Shown here: positions 52,177-61,689 of the stretch, in pieces
Layout of the letters: the number at the start of each line of letters is the position of its first letter
Position numbering within the stretch: position 1 is the first letter of the stretch
Notes under the pieces: model-generated
Told to the model about the DNA's origin: nothing
Database searches by the model: none
What the model saw: only the letters and a program-made list of their open reading frames with translations
Assembly: GCA_012862575.1 (NCBI GenBank)
Contig: BLSF01000003.1
Coordinates: 806,001 to 870,000 of the forward strand
Length of the DNA stretch: 64,000 nucleotides
Source of the DNA: Parietichytrium sp. I65-24A
Taxonomy: Eukaryota; Sar; Bigyra; Thraustochytrida; Thraustochytriidae
Direction: 5' to 3'
Program-made: the position numbers and the translations under genes

Positions 52177-55100
52177 ATGGGGGAACGGGACATGCCATTG
52201 GCCGTGTCCAAGCTCAAGCAGGCGAAACAGAGCGCAGATGAGCTCAACTTGCTGCCAGAGACCTTGGACCAGTGCACGGCACCCGAGCCGGACTTTGAGG
52301 ATGGGCTCACTATCGATGAAAAGTACTTGGCCATCTCCAGACTTGAGGTGAGCGGTAGAACGAGGTCATCGGAGGGCGGCAAGTCGCACAGTATTGAACC
52401 GCTGAGCGGGGCTGCTCTCAAGCTAAACTACGGGTGGGTCACACAAGCAGGGTTCTACCCAGAGGATCTCAACAAGAAAAACCAAGATAATCTTTTGGTA
52501 GCGCCAGACCTTGGTCCGAAGAACAGGGAGATGGCCATTTTCGGGGTTTTCGATGGGCATGGCAAGCATGGCACAGAGTGCTCCACCTTTGCAGTGGACC
52601 GTTTCAGTCAATGCTTGGTGGCGCACAAGCAACTCAAAGATAGCCCCGAGATGGCGATCGAAGACTCTCTTGTTAGGACAAATAAAGATATGCACAAGAT
52701 GAAGAAAAAGCGGAAGGGAACCCCAGGCTGCTTTGACGACACGTTGGCGGGAACCACCGCGATCAACGTGCTCTTTGTGAATGACGAAATTATCGCCGCC
52801 AATGTTGGCGACTCGCGCGCTATCATCGCCTCTGATGTGGACGGCAAGTTGGTTGCACAACCTCTCAGCGCAGATCAGACGCCATACCGCAAGGACGAGC
52901 GTGAGAGATGTAAGGAAGCTGGCGCAGTGGTGATGACCATGGACCAGCTCGAAGGGTATAAGCCATACAGCCCTGATACAGACGAGTGGGGCGATGAAGA
53001 GGATGACGGTGGCGATCCACCTCGTCTCTGGCTGCCAAACAAGGGTTGCCCTGGCGTGGCCTTTACTCGCTCACTAGGAGACGAGATGGCCGAGTCCATC
53101 GGAGTGGTGGCCAACCCGGAATTTCTGCGCCGTAAAATTACCCCTGACGACAGATTCATCGTCATTGCCAGTGACGGCGTGTTTGAGTTTCTTAGTTCCC
53201 AGACTGTGGCAGACATGGTCCAGAAGTTTAGCGATCCTTATGAAGCTGCTCGTGCGCTCGTCGCTGAGTCCTACAAGCTCTGGTTGCATTACGAGGTTCG
53301 GACCGACGATATTACGGCCATTGTAATCTACCTCGATCACCCAGAGAAAGGTTCCGCCAAGTTCAGCTTGGCCAACACAAACAGCAAGATTTCAGGCTCT
53401 TTCCACTCAATATCGCAGCTTCACAAGCTTGAAGAAAGCCGCCCAGTGCGCCGCGAGATGAGCAGAAAGAAAAGGCAAATCATTGAGGCATCCTCAATTG
53501 CCGAGGCTGACGAGAAAGGCGAAGATGATAAGCTGGACAGTGCTTCTTTTCCAGTTAAAGACCCTCACCAGCTCGAGCAGATCAAAGGTGCAATCACAAC
53601 CAACTTTTTGTTTCAGCATCTCAATCCGATGCAGCTTGCAGAGGTACTCAATGCTTTTGAGGTAATTCAGGTAACCGCTGGACAGCGGATCATCGAGCAA
53701 GGGGAAGCGGGTGACAAGTTTTTTGTGGTCGGAAAGGGTGAATTCGACTGCTTTCTCAGGCAGAACGAAGGCGAGGAGGAGAAGAAAATCCTCACGTACG
53801 TTGGTAGGGAAGGCTCCACGCTCGGCAACCCATCATTTGGTGAACTGGCTCTGATGTACTCCAAGCCCCGTGCTGCATCCGTCGTGGCCAAGACTGACGG
53901 TGTGTTGTACGGTCTCAATCGCCGAACCTTCCGGCGGGTTCTCGTCAAGCGCCCAAATAAGGAGCTTATCCAATCGCTGCGCAAGGTGCAGATTCTGGAG
54001 TCCCTGGGCAAGGGACAGCTCCAGCGCCTTGCTGATGCGCTGAGTGAAGTGAAGTTTAACGCCGACGAGCTCATTCTCAGACAAGGTGACATCGGAGACA
54101 CTATGTACATTTTAAAGGAAGGAAGCGCTCGCGTCACCATTTCTGAAAAGATCAAGTCAATCACTTCCAAGATGAAGCGGTCTGGAACACTCAAGAGTCT
54201 AAATTCGCCGTCTCCTGATGGTGAGCAGCTTCCAGATTTTGATCCGAAGGAAGCGACAGAGGTTATGCGCGTTGGTCCCGGCGACTACTTTGGAGAGAAG
54301 GCTCTGCTAAACTCAGAACCACGCGCGGCGAGCGTGATCGCTGTTGGGCCGGTAACAGCGTTTTATGTGTCTCGCAAAGCGTTTGAAGATGTGCTTGGGC
54401 CACTCTCTGACATCATTAACCGACACGGCAAGCGTCGTGAACTTGACGCCTTTGCTGCGTTCCAAATCGAAGAGAATTTGCGACGACTCAAGTTCCCAGC
54501 AAATCTTAAGATCGAGGACGTCGCTACCAAGTACATTGTGAGCTCTACGGAGACTACCTCGATTCGCGTGGCCACTTTGAGCCAGGACAGCAACATGAAG
54601 TTCAGCTTGAAGTCTTTCAATCGTGCCGAGATTGAGGCGCAAAATACAGAGGCAAGGGTTACTCGGGACCGCGAACTTTTGCCTCTAGCTGCAGTGAAGA
54701 GCGACTTCACCGATGAAGACGAGCGAAGCTCATCGGACTTGATTAGCTTTGTGTTTCCCGTTGTCAAGACCTTCATCGGAAAAGAAAGCCTGCATATGGC
54801 TCTGGAAGGGGTCATTACTGGCCCACTTATCGACTTTATGGGATCTGCGCTACCGGCGAACGCCGCGCAATTCGTGATGGCCAACGTGGCGCTCATGATT
54901 CAGTCCATGCACAAAAAGCGCATTCTCATGAGGTCGATCAACCCGTCCACGCTCATGGTAGACTCGGAGGGCTACATCCGACTAGCGGATATGGGCGCAT
55001 CCAAATACATGGTAGATGAATCCGAGCGAGCTTTTACGCTCTGTGGTGACACGTCTTACTTTGCGCCAGAACAAGTCCTCAATAATGGCCATAGCCTGGC

Positions 55101-55500
55101 CGCAGACTTTTGGAGCATGGGTGTGCTTCTGTTTGAAATGCTTGCTGGTAAATTGCCTTACACCGAGGAGGACCCTTTCTCACAGATTGCAAACTTTCAG
55201 CTGAGCGACTTGGCCTTTCCAGAGTCCGTCGGCGGAGCCGCTCGCGACCTAATTCGCCAGCTTATGGAGCCGAAGGTTGCATCGCGTCTTCGAAGTGCCG
55301 AGGAGGTCATGAACCATGACTTTTTCGAGGGCCTAGACTGGGACGCTATGAAGCGCGGTAAAGTTCAGTCGCCGCTGCGCGAGGCCGCAGAGTCTGCCGC
55401 AAAGGAATTACTTGCCGCGCCAACGCCACGCGAGTCGCCCATTGATTCGGGCTCCTTTGTGGGCCAGGTCCCCAGTGGCTCTTGGTTCGAGAACTTTTAA
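52177..55500 (+). CDS. PP2C phosphatase / two cyclic-nucleotide-binding domains / protein-kinase-like domain
   Basis: A single exon; the first in-frame ATG (MGERDMPLAVSKL) gives 1107 residues. PP2C domain (~85-390): FGVFDGHGKHG, ANVGDSRAII, FTRSLGDEMAE and VIASDGVFEF keep the metal-binding aspartates. CNB-A (~480-600) has FGELALMYSKPRAAS and CNB-B (~605-735) FGEKALLNSEPRAAS, both with the Glu and Arg that hold cyclic phosphate. The C-terminal kinase fold (~800-1085) keeps CGDTSYFAPEQVL and DFWSMGVLLFEMLAGK. However, the catalytic loop reads ILMRSINPSTLMV instead of HRDLKPEN and DFG is DMG, and no glycine-rich loop is visible, so it is probably a pseudokinase. The same order exists in plant PP2C/cNMP-binding/kinase proteins. 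It is a likely cyclic-nucleotide-regulated phosphatase. Confidence 0.9.
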   Translation: MGERDMPLAVSKLKQAKQSADELNLLPETLDQCTAPEPDFEDGLTIDEKYLAISRLEVSGRTRSSEGGKSHSIEPLSGAALKLNYGWVTQAGFYPEDLNKKNQDNLLVAPDLGPKNREMAIFGVFDGHGKHGTECSTFAVDRFSQCLVAHKQLKDSPEMAIEDSLVRTNKDMHKMKKKRKGTPGCFDDTLAGTTAINVLFVNDEIIAANVGDSRAIIASDVDGKLVAQPLSADQTPYRKDERERCKEAGAVVMTMDQLEGYKPYSPDTDEWGDEEDDGGDPPRLWLPNKGCPGVAFTRSLGDEMAESIGVVANPEFLRRKITPDDRFIVIASDGVFEFLSSQTVADMVQKFSDPYEAARALVAESYKLWLHYEVRTDDITAIVIYLDHPEKGSAKFSLANTNSKISGSFHSISQLHKLEESRPVRREMSRKKRQIIEASSIAEADEKGEDDKLDSASFPVKDPHQLEQIKGAITTNFLFQHLNPMQLAEVLNAFEVIQVTAGQRIIEQGEAGDKFFVVGKGEFDCFLRQNEGEEEKKILTYVGREGSTLGNPSFGELALMYSKPRAASVVAKTDGVLYGLNRRTFRRVLVKRPNKELIQSLRKVQILESLGKGQLQRLADALSEVKFNADELILRQGDIGDTMYILKEGSARVTISEKIKSITSKMKRSGTLKSLNSPSPDGEQLPDFDPKEATEVMRVGPGDYFGEKALLNSEPRAASVIAVGPVTAFYVSRKAFEDVLGPLSDIINRHGKRRELDAFAAFQIEENLRRLKFPANLKIEDVATKYIVSSTETTSIRVATLSQDSNMKFSLKSFNRAEIEAQNTEARVTRDRELLPLAAVKSDFTDEDERSSSDLISFVFPVVKTFIGKESLHMALEGVITGPLIDFMGSALPANAAQFVMANVALMIQSMHKKRILMRSINPSTLMVDSEGYIRLADMGASKYMVDESERAFTLCGDTSYFAPEQVLNNGHSLAADFWSMGVLLFEMLAGKLPYTEEDPFSQIANFQLSDLAFPESVGGAARDLIRQLMEPKVASRLRSAEEVMNHDFFEGLDWDAMKRGKVQSPLREAAESAAKELLAAPTPRESPIDSGSFVGQVPSGSWFENF

Positions 55501-56342
55501 ACTAATATGTTCGCTCTGACCACAAATGTACCGTATGTATTTGAAAGATTTATAAAGTATATGTTCTTAGAGAAAACCTTTTCTATCCCCCACACTTCTT
55601 GTACCTTCCTCGTCGACCCGCCTTCGATGCGCAGTGTACTCAGCACTCGGCACCAGATCAAGTGAATCCCCAGAATGATCCGAATCCAAAATTTCCTTGC
55701 CTACATGCCAAATCATAATCTCAGAACACAGCTAGGTCTCCGAACACGGGGGGTTCGTTTCTCGTTTCTCGCTTCTGGCCAACACCACAAGCTGACAACT
55801 TTTTGGAGTCTTCACCTCCACCATTTTAAATCTTTTCATTTCGTTGCTAAAAAACAAAAGACAAGAAGAAACAACCCCGTGCAATCACCAATACACTCAC
55901 AGTCACCGCCCAATTCCTCCGCAAAACTACACACATCTGCGGAACCCAATTCACTGACCAACCATTGCCATATTAGTTGCATCTACTAACCGTTAGCTAA
56001 CCCGTACACGCAGCTACCCGCACTTCCTTCTCCCTGTGACTTGTGTATACACATTGTGTCTACTTAGCTATACTTACACGTGTGTGCAAGAGAAGAAACG
56101 TACCTGTCCGCGGACAGAAAGAAAGAGGAAGGAGGACGTGTCGACGCGCGCACACCCGCCGTTGCACGAGCCGCAACGCGGGTAATTCTTGCTTTGGGCA
56201 AGTGAGCTGAGTGAGCGAAACAGGTCGCGGCTTGCACATCAACACAACAACAACATTTCAACATTTCAACATAACAACACCACACCACGCGGCGAGGTTT
56301 CCGAGGTTTCCGAGGTTTGTGCATCGCAGATTGTGAATCGAA
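55501..56342. other. Spacer and REXO4 leader
   Basis: AT/CA-rich. Near the REXO4 ATG are AACAACAAC/CATTTCAA runs and three tandem CGAGGTTTC units (about 56290-56318). No gene is seen. Confidence 0.55.
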
Positions 56343-57221
56343 ATGGGTAACGGCAAGAAACGGCAGCGTGAGGGCCGCGCGGACTCGAACTGGAAGTCGC
56401 TGGTGAGTCGGGGTAAGATTCGCGTAGCGAGTGGTGAGAAAGCGGGCGAGAAGCGCGACAAGACGGAGAAGCGCGAAAAGTTGCCGAAGATTGACTGGAC
56501 GAAGCGCCCGGCAGTGTCAAAGGAGACGCCGATAGTGGCGATTGACTGCGAGATGGTGGGTGTAGGATCGGGAAACACGAGCAGGCTGGCAAAAGTGTGC
56601 GTGGTGAACGAGGCGGGGAATGTGCTGTACGAGAGCTTCGCCAAGCCGATGGAGAAAGTGACGGATTACAGGACAAAGTACTCGGGCGTCAGACCAGGCG
56701 ATTTGAAGAACGCGCCGTCGTTCATTGACGTGCGGACTTTCGTGGCGGAGATCATTAGGGGCAAGATTTTGGTGGGGCACTCACTCAAGAATGACTTTGA
56801 CGCCTTGGAGCTCAAGCATCCTCCGAAACTCATCAGAGACACTGCAAACTTTTCTCGCTTTAAGAAAAAGTCGGAGGACGGAACCGGCAAGATGCGATCG
56901 TCCAGGCTCAAGGACCTTGCGCAAGATGAGTTAGGAATCTCTATCCAAGATGGGGAGCACGACCCGTACGTGGACGCTCGTGCTGCTCTTGAATTGTACA
57001 GAAAGTATCGCAAGGAGTGGGAGGCAGAGGTCCTAGTCAATCGAGGCGCTCAGAAGCGGATTCGTGAGAAGAGGCACAAGAGGAAAAGCCCAGCTGAAGG
57101 GGCCGTGGCTGGCGAGCAACTTGCGGCTGATGCAGCCGGGAGTAAAGCTCCGGCACCCGTTCTCAGTAGGGCTATGAACATTGGAGACATTTTCAAGAGC
57201 AAGCGACGTCGCAAGGTGTAA
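56343..57221 (+). CDS. REXO4: REXO4-type DEDDh 3'-5' exonuclease
   Basis: A single exon of 292 residues. The N-terminal ~55 residues are highly basic (KKRQREGR, KRDKTEKREKL), as in nucleolar proteins. The exonuclease III domain (~60-230) shows Exo I IVAIDCEMVGVG, Exo II GHSLKNDFDAL and Exo III HDPYVDARAAL with the DEDDh acidic residues and histidine in place. The DYRTKYSGVRPGDLKNAP stretch is typical of the REXO4/XPMC2 and yeast Rex4 group, which act in pre-rRNA processing. The basic C-terminus (RKRRKV-like) looks like a nuclear signal. It converges with the methyltransferase gene with 289 bp between stops. Confidence 0.92.
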   Translation: MGNGKKRQREGRADSNWKSLVSRGKIRVASGEKAGEKRDKTEKREKLPKIDWTKRPAVSKETPIVAIDCEMVGVGSGNTSRLAKVCVVNEAGNVLYESFAKPMEKVTDYRTKYSGVRPGDLKNAPSFIDVRTFVAEIIRGKILVGHSLKNDFDALELKHPPKLIRDTANFSRFKKKSEDGTGKMRSSRLKDLAQDELGISIQDGEHDPYVDARAALELYRKYRKEWEAEVLVNRGAQKRIREKRHKRKSPAEGAVAGEQLAADAAGSKAPAPVLSRAMNIGDIFKSKRRRKV

Positions 57222-57510
57222 TGGAATGTTTTGCTGGTCACGGCGTGCATGTCGTATTCCGCACTTGCTCGCGTCGACTTCAAAAACATTTGTGGATTCT
57301 GGAGAAAAAAAGGTATTGCAAGATTTCAAGTGATTTTATTTTTTTCTGAATTCTGAAATTCTTTAACTTTGACTTCTTGTTATTCGAAAACAGAAAAAAT
57401 GAAAAGAGGCATATTCTGGAGGAGGAGAACATGGTCACAAAACAGATCAATCAAACGAGCATACTAATCAGCAATCTTTTGCAAGTATTTGAATCAGGAT
57501 GGTTTGGTGC

Positions 57511-58248
57511 TTATAGATGCTGCTCCACGTTGCTCGAGAACGTGTAAAAGACGGTCAACGCGACTCCGACGCCCCAGACTCCTTGTGCAATTGCTGCTGG
57601 CGTGGAAAACAAAATCACCAATCCCCAGCAACTGAGAGTTGCGCCGAGGTACTGGGGGTGGGAGACTACACTGAAGGGAAACCCGTGCACCCAGGGGACC
57701 TCCTTGCCGAGCCTGCATCCGTAGTACACGCCGACCTCCCCGATAGTCTTGTAGACAAAAGAGTTGAACAGCTGCCCGAGAAGAATCAGCTCCAACGCGA
57801 GGATGAGATGAAACCCGTCCAAGCTAATGAGATACTCTTTAAGATCCACTGCCATTGCCGTGAGCATCTTTGGGTCAGAGAGTTTTTCGGCACCGATAAA
57901 GTACACGGCAGCTGCAGCGCCTTGGACCATCTTGATTGCATGGGCGCACATTGCAAAAACCTGGTACGGCTCTCCGACCTTCTTCGCCACTGAGTGAAAT
58001 ACCCCCGCGTTCGTCCAAACGATAAAGTAGAACACGTGCGGGATGGACAGCACCGCGATGAACTTCCAGAAGCTCTCGTCCGTCATGAAGCCTCGCTCCG
58101 CCATCGCCTCGTCCGCATGCATGCTCGAGGACAGGCGCTTCCACACGCCTTGAGCACTATCCACGCCTGAGCTGGCCGCCAGCGCCACCCACGGCGCCAC
58201 CAGCGCCGCGACCATGACCGCTTGCAGCTTTCTGTCCGTGTATGCCAT
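57511..58248 (-). CDS. Phospholipid methyltransferase (PEMT-like), integral membrane
   Basis: A single exon; the first in-frame ATG (MAYTDRKLQAVM) gives 245 residues, although the frame stays open further upstream without an ATG. Several hydrophobic segments: MVAALVAPWVALAA, IAVLSIPHVFYFIVW, ILALELILLGQLF and LGATLSCWGLVILF. The hallmark of phosphatidylethanolamine/phosphatidyl-N-methylethanolamine methyltransferases is present: GFPFSVVSHPQYLGA, where the HPQY.G box lies in the SAM-binding C-terminal half. It is predicted to methylate ethanolamine phospholipids to phosphatidylcholine in the endoplasmic reticulum. A larger ICMT-type methyltransferase is less likely. Position and length fit the PEMT family (~200 residues). 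Confidence 0.85.
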   Translation of the reverse strand: MAYTDRKLQAVMVAALVAPWVALAASSGVDSAQGVWKRLSSSMHADEAMAERGFMTDESFWKFIAVLSIPHVFYFIVWTNAGVFHSVAKKVGEPYQVFAMCAHAIKMVQGAAAAVYFIGAEKLSDPKMLTAMAVDLKEYLISLDGFHLILALELILLGQLFNSFVYKTIGEVGVYYGCRLGKEVPWVHGFPFSVVSHPQYLGATLSCWGLVILFSTPAAIAQGVWGVGVALTVFYTFSSNVEQHL

Positions 58249-59431
58249 CCTTCCTGGGCTTTCTCTTGCCTGCAACTCCCACGGTCCGACTTGGCTGATG
58301 CTCTTGCTGCCGACGTGCGTGTCTCCGCGCCGCTTCTCTTCAATTCGTCTCGTCTGACTCCTCTGACTCCTCTGAATTCTCTGAAGCCTCTGACCTCTGA
58401 CTGTCACAGTGAAATTGAAAGTGAAAGCGAAAGTGAATGAAATGAGCTGTCAACACTGTCACAACACTCTCAACATCTGTCAACACTGTCAACACTGTCA
58501 ACACTGAAGGAGCAAGGAGATGCAAGGAGGCAGTGAATACTGTGAATACAGTGAATGACTGAATGGGTGAGTGAATGAAATCACTTGAGACACCTGAGTG
58601 TGAGTGAGTGTGTGACCATGTGTGACCTCATCTCACTAAGCTTATAGAAGTAATTCCTCAAATTTCTTCACTCTAGTTAGGGTTACCTACCGAGCGAGAT
58701 TAGCAGGGAGAGGTTGCTTAGTTAGACTCTTACATCTTTGTGCTATATCAATACCTAGATGTAAATGGTAGTAATCGTCCAATCCATCCAAAAGATAAGA
58801 AAAGATCTTTTGGTATTTTTGGTACAGGAACTGAGCACTAGGTCCTCACTGTCAGAAAGCTTAGCACTGAATGTTTGAGGACGGAGAGGCGAGAGATGGC
58901 GAGAGTCGTCAAGACTTATTTCCATTCATTCATTTTGCATTGTTCATTGAACAATCAGTTCAATCGATGAACATTGTCAATCAGAATTTCTTTTGGATGG
59001 ACTGTGAAATGTTCCATCGAGAAACCCAAAGGCAAGAAACAAAGATGCAAAGATGAAAAGAAAAGATGAAAAGAAGAGAAGTGAAAGGAGTCTCGCGCCT
59101 TCACTCTGCACTGCGTTTTGTTTTTGCGAGACTTGTATTTTGAAAAAGCGCTTTCGTCTCATTCACTGTTCCATTAGCCTTGAGCATGAGCAGAAAGGAG
59201 CCAGGTAGCCAAGAGCGCAAGACAAGAGGAAGTCTTTGCTGACTTTGCGCGAAAGCGAAAGCCAGCTTCGATAATTTCCACAGCGACTGACTGTGGTCGT
59301 CTGGAAAGGCGAGCTTCTTGCACCGTGGTGATCCTTCGTGCTCACGAGAGTTGAGCTGGTTGTCGGCTCACGTGCGCCGGGAAAGACGCCGCGCCAGACC
59401 GTCTGCAGCAGCAGACCAGTGGGAGCGGAGG
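58249..59431. other. Divergent spacer
   Basis: Contains GTCAACACT tandem units (about 58448-58508) and GTGAATAC/GTGAATGA units (about 58530-58580). Otherwise AT-rich; no supported gene. Confidence 0.55.
58448..58508. repeat. GTCAACACT tandem array
   Basis: About six imperfect units of a 9-10 bp repeat in the spacer upstream of the methyltransferase gene. Confidence 0.85.
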
Positions 59432-60769
59432 ATGCTGCGCCTGCAAAGCGGTAGAAGAATGATGTCGAGCTGGGTGGCCGACCGGGCGAAGGGAAGGTCG
59501 GGCAGCAACATCTTCGCCGCCGCAACGAGCATGGCGAATGATTACAAGAGCGTGAACTTGGGGCGTAAGTTTGGTGGTGGGAGGTTTGCTTAGCGCGAGT
59601 ACGCTGCTGGTGCTGACGGAGCGTGCGCCTGTGATCTTCCGTGTTGTTAATGGTGGGCAGAGGGGTTCCCGTCGTTTCCCATGCCTGAGTTTGCCAAACA
59701 GTGCGCCGTGGACGCAATCTCGACCAACCAGAATCAGTACACTCGACCTGGTGGAAATCCGCTGCTGGTAGAAACGCTGAGCGAATTCTATGAGCCTCTG
59801 CTCAGTCGCAAGGTGGACCCCATGAACGAAATTGCAGTGTGCGCAGGCGCGCAGGAAGGCATTTACAATGTGTTCGTGACATTTTGCAACGAAGGAGACG
59901 AGGTAGTTTGCATCGAGCCGTACTTTGACGCTTACAAGAAGGCAGCGGATCTTGTGGGAGCCAAGACCGTCGGCGTGCCTCTCCGTCTATCGCCTGGAGC
60001 CAAGTCTGCCGCAGACTTCAAGCTTGACCTCGACGAGCTGGAGAGCAAGCTGACTCCTAAGACCAAGGTCCTGATTATTAACACCCCGCACAATCCCACC
60101 GGGAAGGTGTTTAGCCGCGAGGAGCTGGAAGGGATTGCAAAAGTTGTGTCAAAATTCCCAAATTTGATTGTCCTCAGCGACGAAGTCTACGAGTTCATGA
60201 CTTTTGACGGTCTTCGCCACGAGCGTATTGCGTTGTTAAGGGACATGTGGGATCGGACCATTTCTCTTTTTTCGGCTGGCAAGTCATTTTCCTGCACAGG
60301 CTGGAGGATCGGCTATTACATTGGGCCAGCGCACTTTATGCAGCCGCTGATTCAGACTCAAGGTATCATTTCCTTCTGTGCTCCGACCCCGATGCAAGTC
60401 GCCGTCGCCAACTCTTTGAAAATAGCGAAGAAAGAGAACTACTTTGCTTCGTTAGCGCAGACACTCGAGCAGAAACGCGACAACCTGTGCAAGTCTTTGT
60501 CCGCCGCAGGGCTGACCCCTATCATTCCGCAAGGGGGATATTTCGTCATGGCGGACACGTCAAAGCTGCCGGTGGAACCGCAGCCGCAGCGGGACGTCAG
60601 CGTAAATAAGTGGCTCACCGAGCACGTCGGCGTGACTGGGATCCCAACCAGCTACTTTTACAGTGGTGAGAACGCTCGACTAGCTGACAATTCGATTCGC
60701 CTTGCATTCTGTAAGACAGACGAGGAGATACAAGCCGCCGGAGAAAAGCTCTTGCGCAACATGCAATAG
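59432..60769 (+). CDS. Kynurenine-type aminotransferase (KAT / cysteine-S-conjugate beta-lyase)
   Basis: Two exons, 59432-59564 and 59661-60769, joined by a 96-bp intron. The join restores NLGQGFPSFP, the KAT N-terminal motif, which confirms the splice. Product 413 residues. The basic, Arg/Ser-rich first ~25 residues (MLRLQSGRRMMSSW) suggest a mitochondrial presequence. Fold-type I PLP features: AGAQEGIYN, IEPYFDAY, NTPHNPTGKVF, LSDEVYEFMTFDG, and the Schiff-base lysine in SAGKSFSCTGWRIGY (~252). C-terminal Arg in SIRLAFCK binds the substrate carboxylate. Family role: transamination of kynurenine, glutamine or related amino acids with 2-oxoacids. The choice between KYAT1 and KYAT3 cannot be made from the sequence. 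Confidence 0.92.
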
Positions 60770-61689
60770 GCCCTTATTTAAAATAGCCTTCCGACTTTTT
60801 TTTAAAGCGCTCGGAACACAGTAATACCATTGATGCACTCCACTTTCCTTTCTTTATGCGAAATCTTGTGAAGGCTGAAAGAGGAACATTTTTGTGAATC
60901 GAGTTACAACTGTTATCAGGGGGCTCACCATGATTCCGAAGAGCAAACGAGTTTTATACATGAGCTTGTTTACCCGGGGTACAAAGAAAACGCCTCATTT
61001 CATCAGCTCAAACATTGTCATCAACAACAACAGCAACAACAGCAACAACGCCCCAGCACTCTTGTCGGAAACATTTGCGCTTTCACTCACTCATGCGCAT
61101 TCTCTCTCACGTTCTCTTGCAACTCACGCGTTCGCTCCCGCGACGTTTGACCGTGAAGTCTTGGATGTGATCTAAATTTCGCATTCCTTTGCGGATTCCG
61201 TGTTCTAAACCGCAAAGCCACCATCCGTCATCCTCTATCTTCGCCAAACTGAAGTTGACATTGAATGAAGTTCACATCTCTCCAAGTTCACATTCACATT
61301 TCATCTCACTCTTGCCATGCATTCCTTCTCTTGTTCCTCGCCACGCCACTTCTGTACTTATGTCCACTTATGTCTCGTACGTACACGCTTCGTAGCTGCA
61401 CTCCCTTCCACCACCTCGTTACGAATCTGTCCTCTGAATTCTCTGTATACTCTGTATAGGTAGGCCGCGTCGCGAAACAAAGGACAGGCTCGCAGCTGCT
61501 CTCCACGTCGTCAAAGTCGTCTATATCAGAGGCAAGTGTACTCGGTGCAGGGTGCGCGGCATATTGTAATTCACCGACGACGGCGCACTTTGGCCCCGTT
61601 CGTGGTGGCGTTTGTGGAAGAAACTCGCGCAGGAGCAGGAGCAGGAGCAGGAGTAGGACAGGCAAAAGGCTTTTGGCAGGACGAGCAGA
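60770..61689. other. Spacer and DENR leader
   Basis: Holds an AACAGC-type run (61022-61050). AT-rich; no gene is supported. The part next to 61690 is GC-rich (AGGAGC units, about 61632-61655). Confidence 0.55.
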
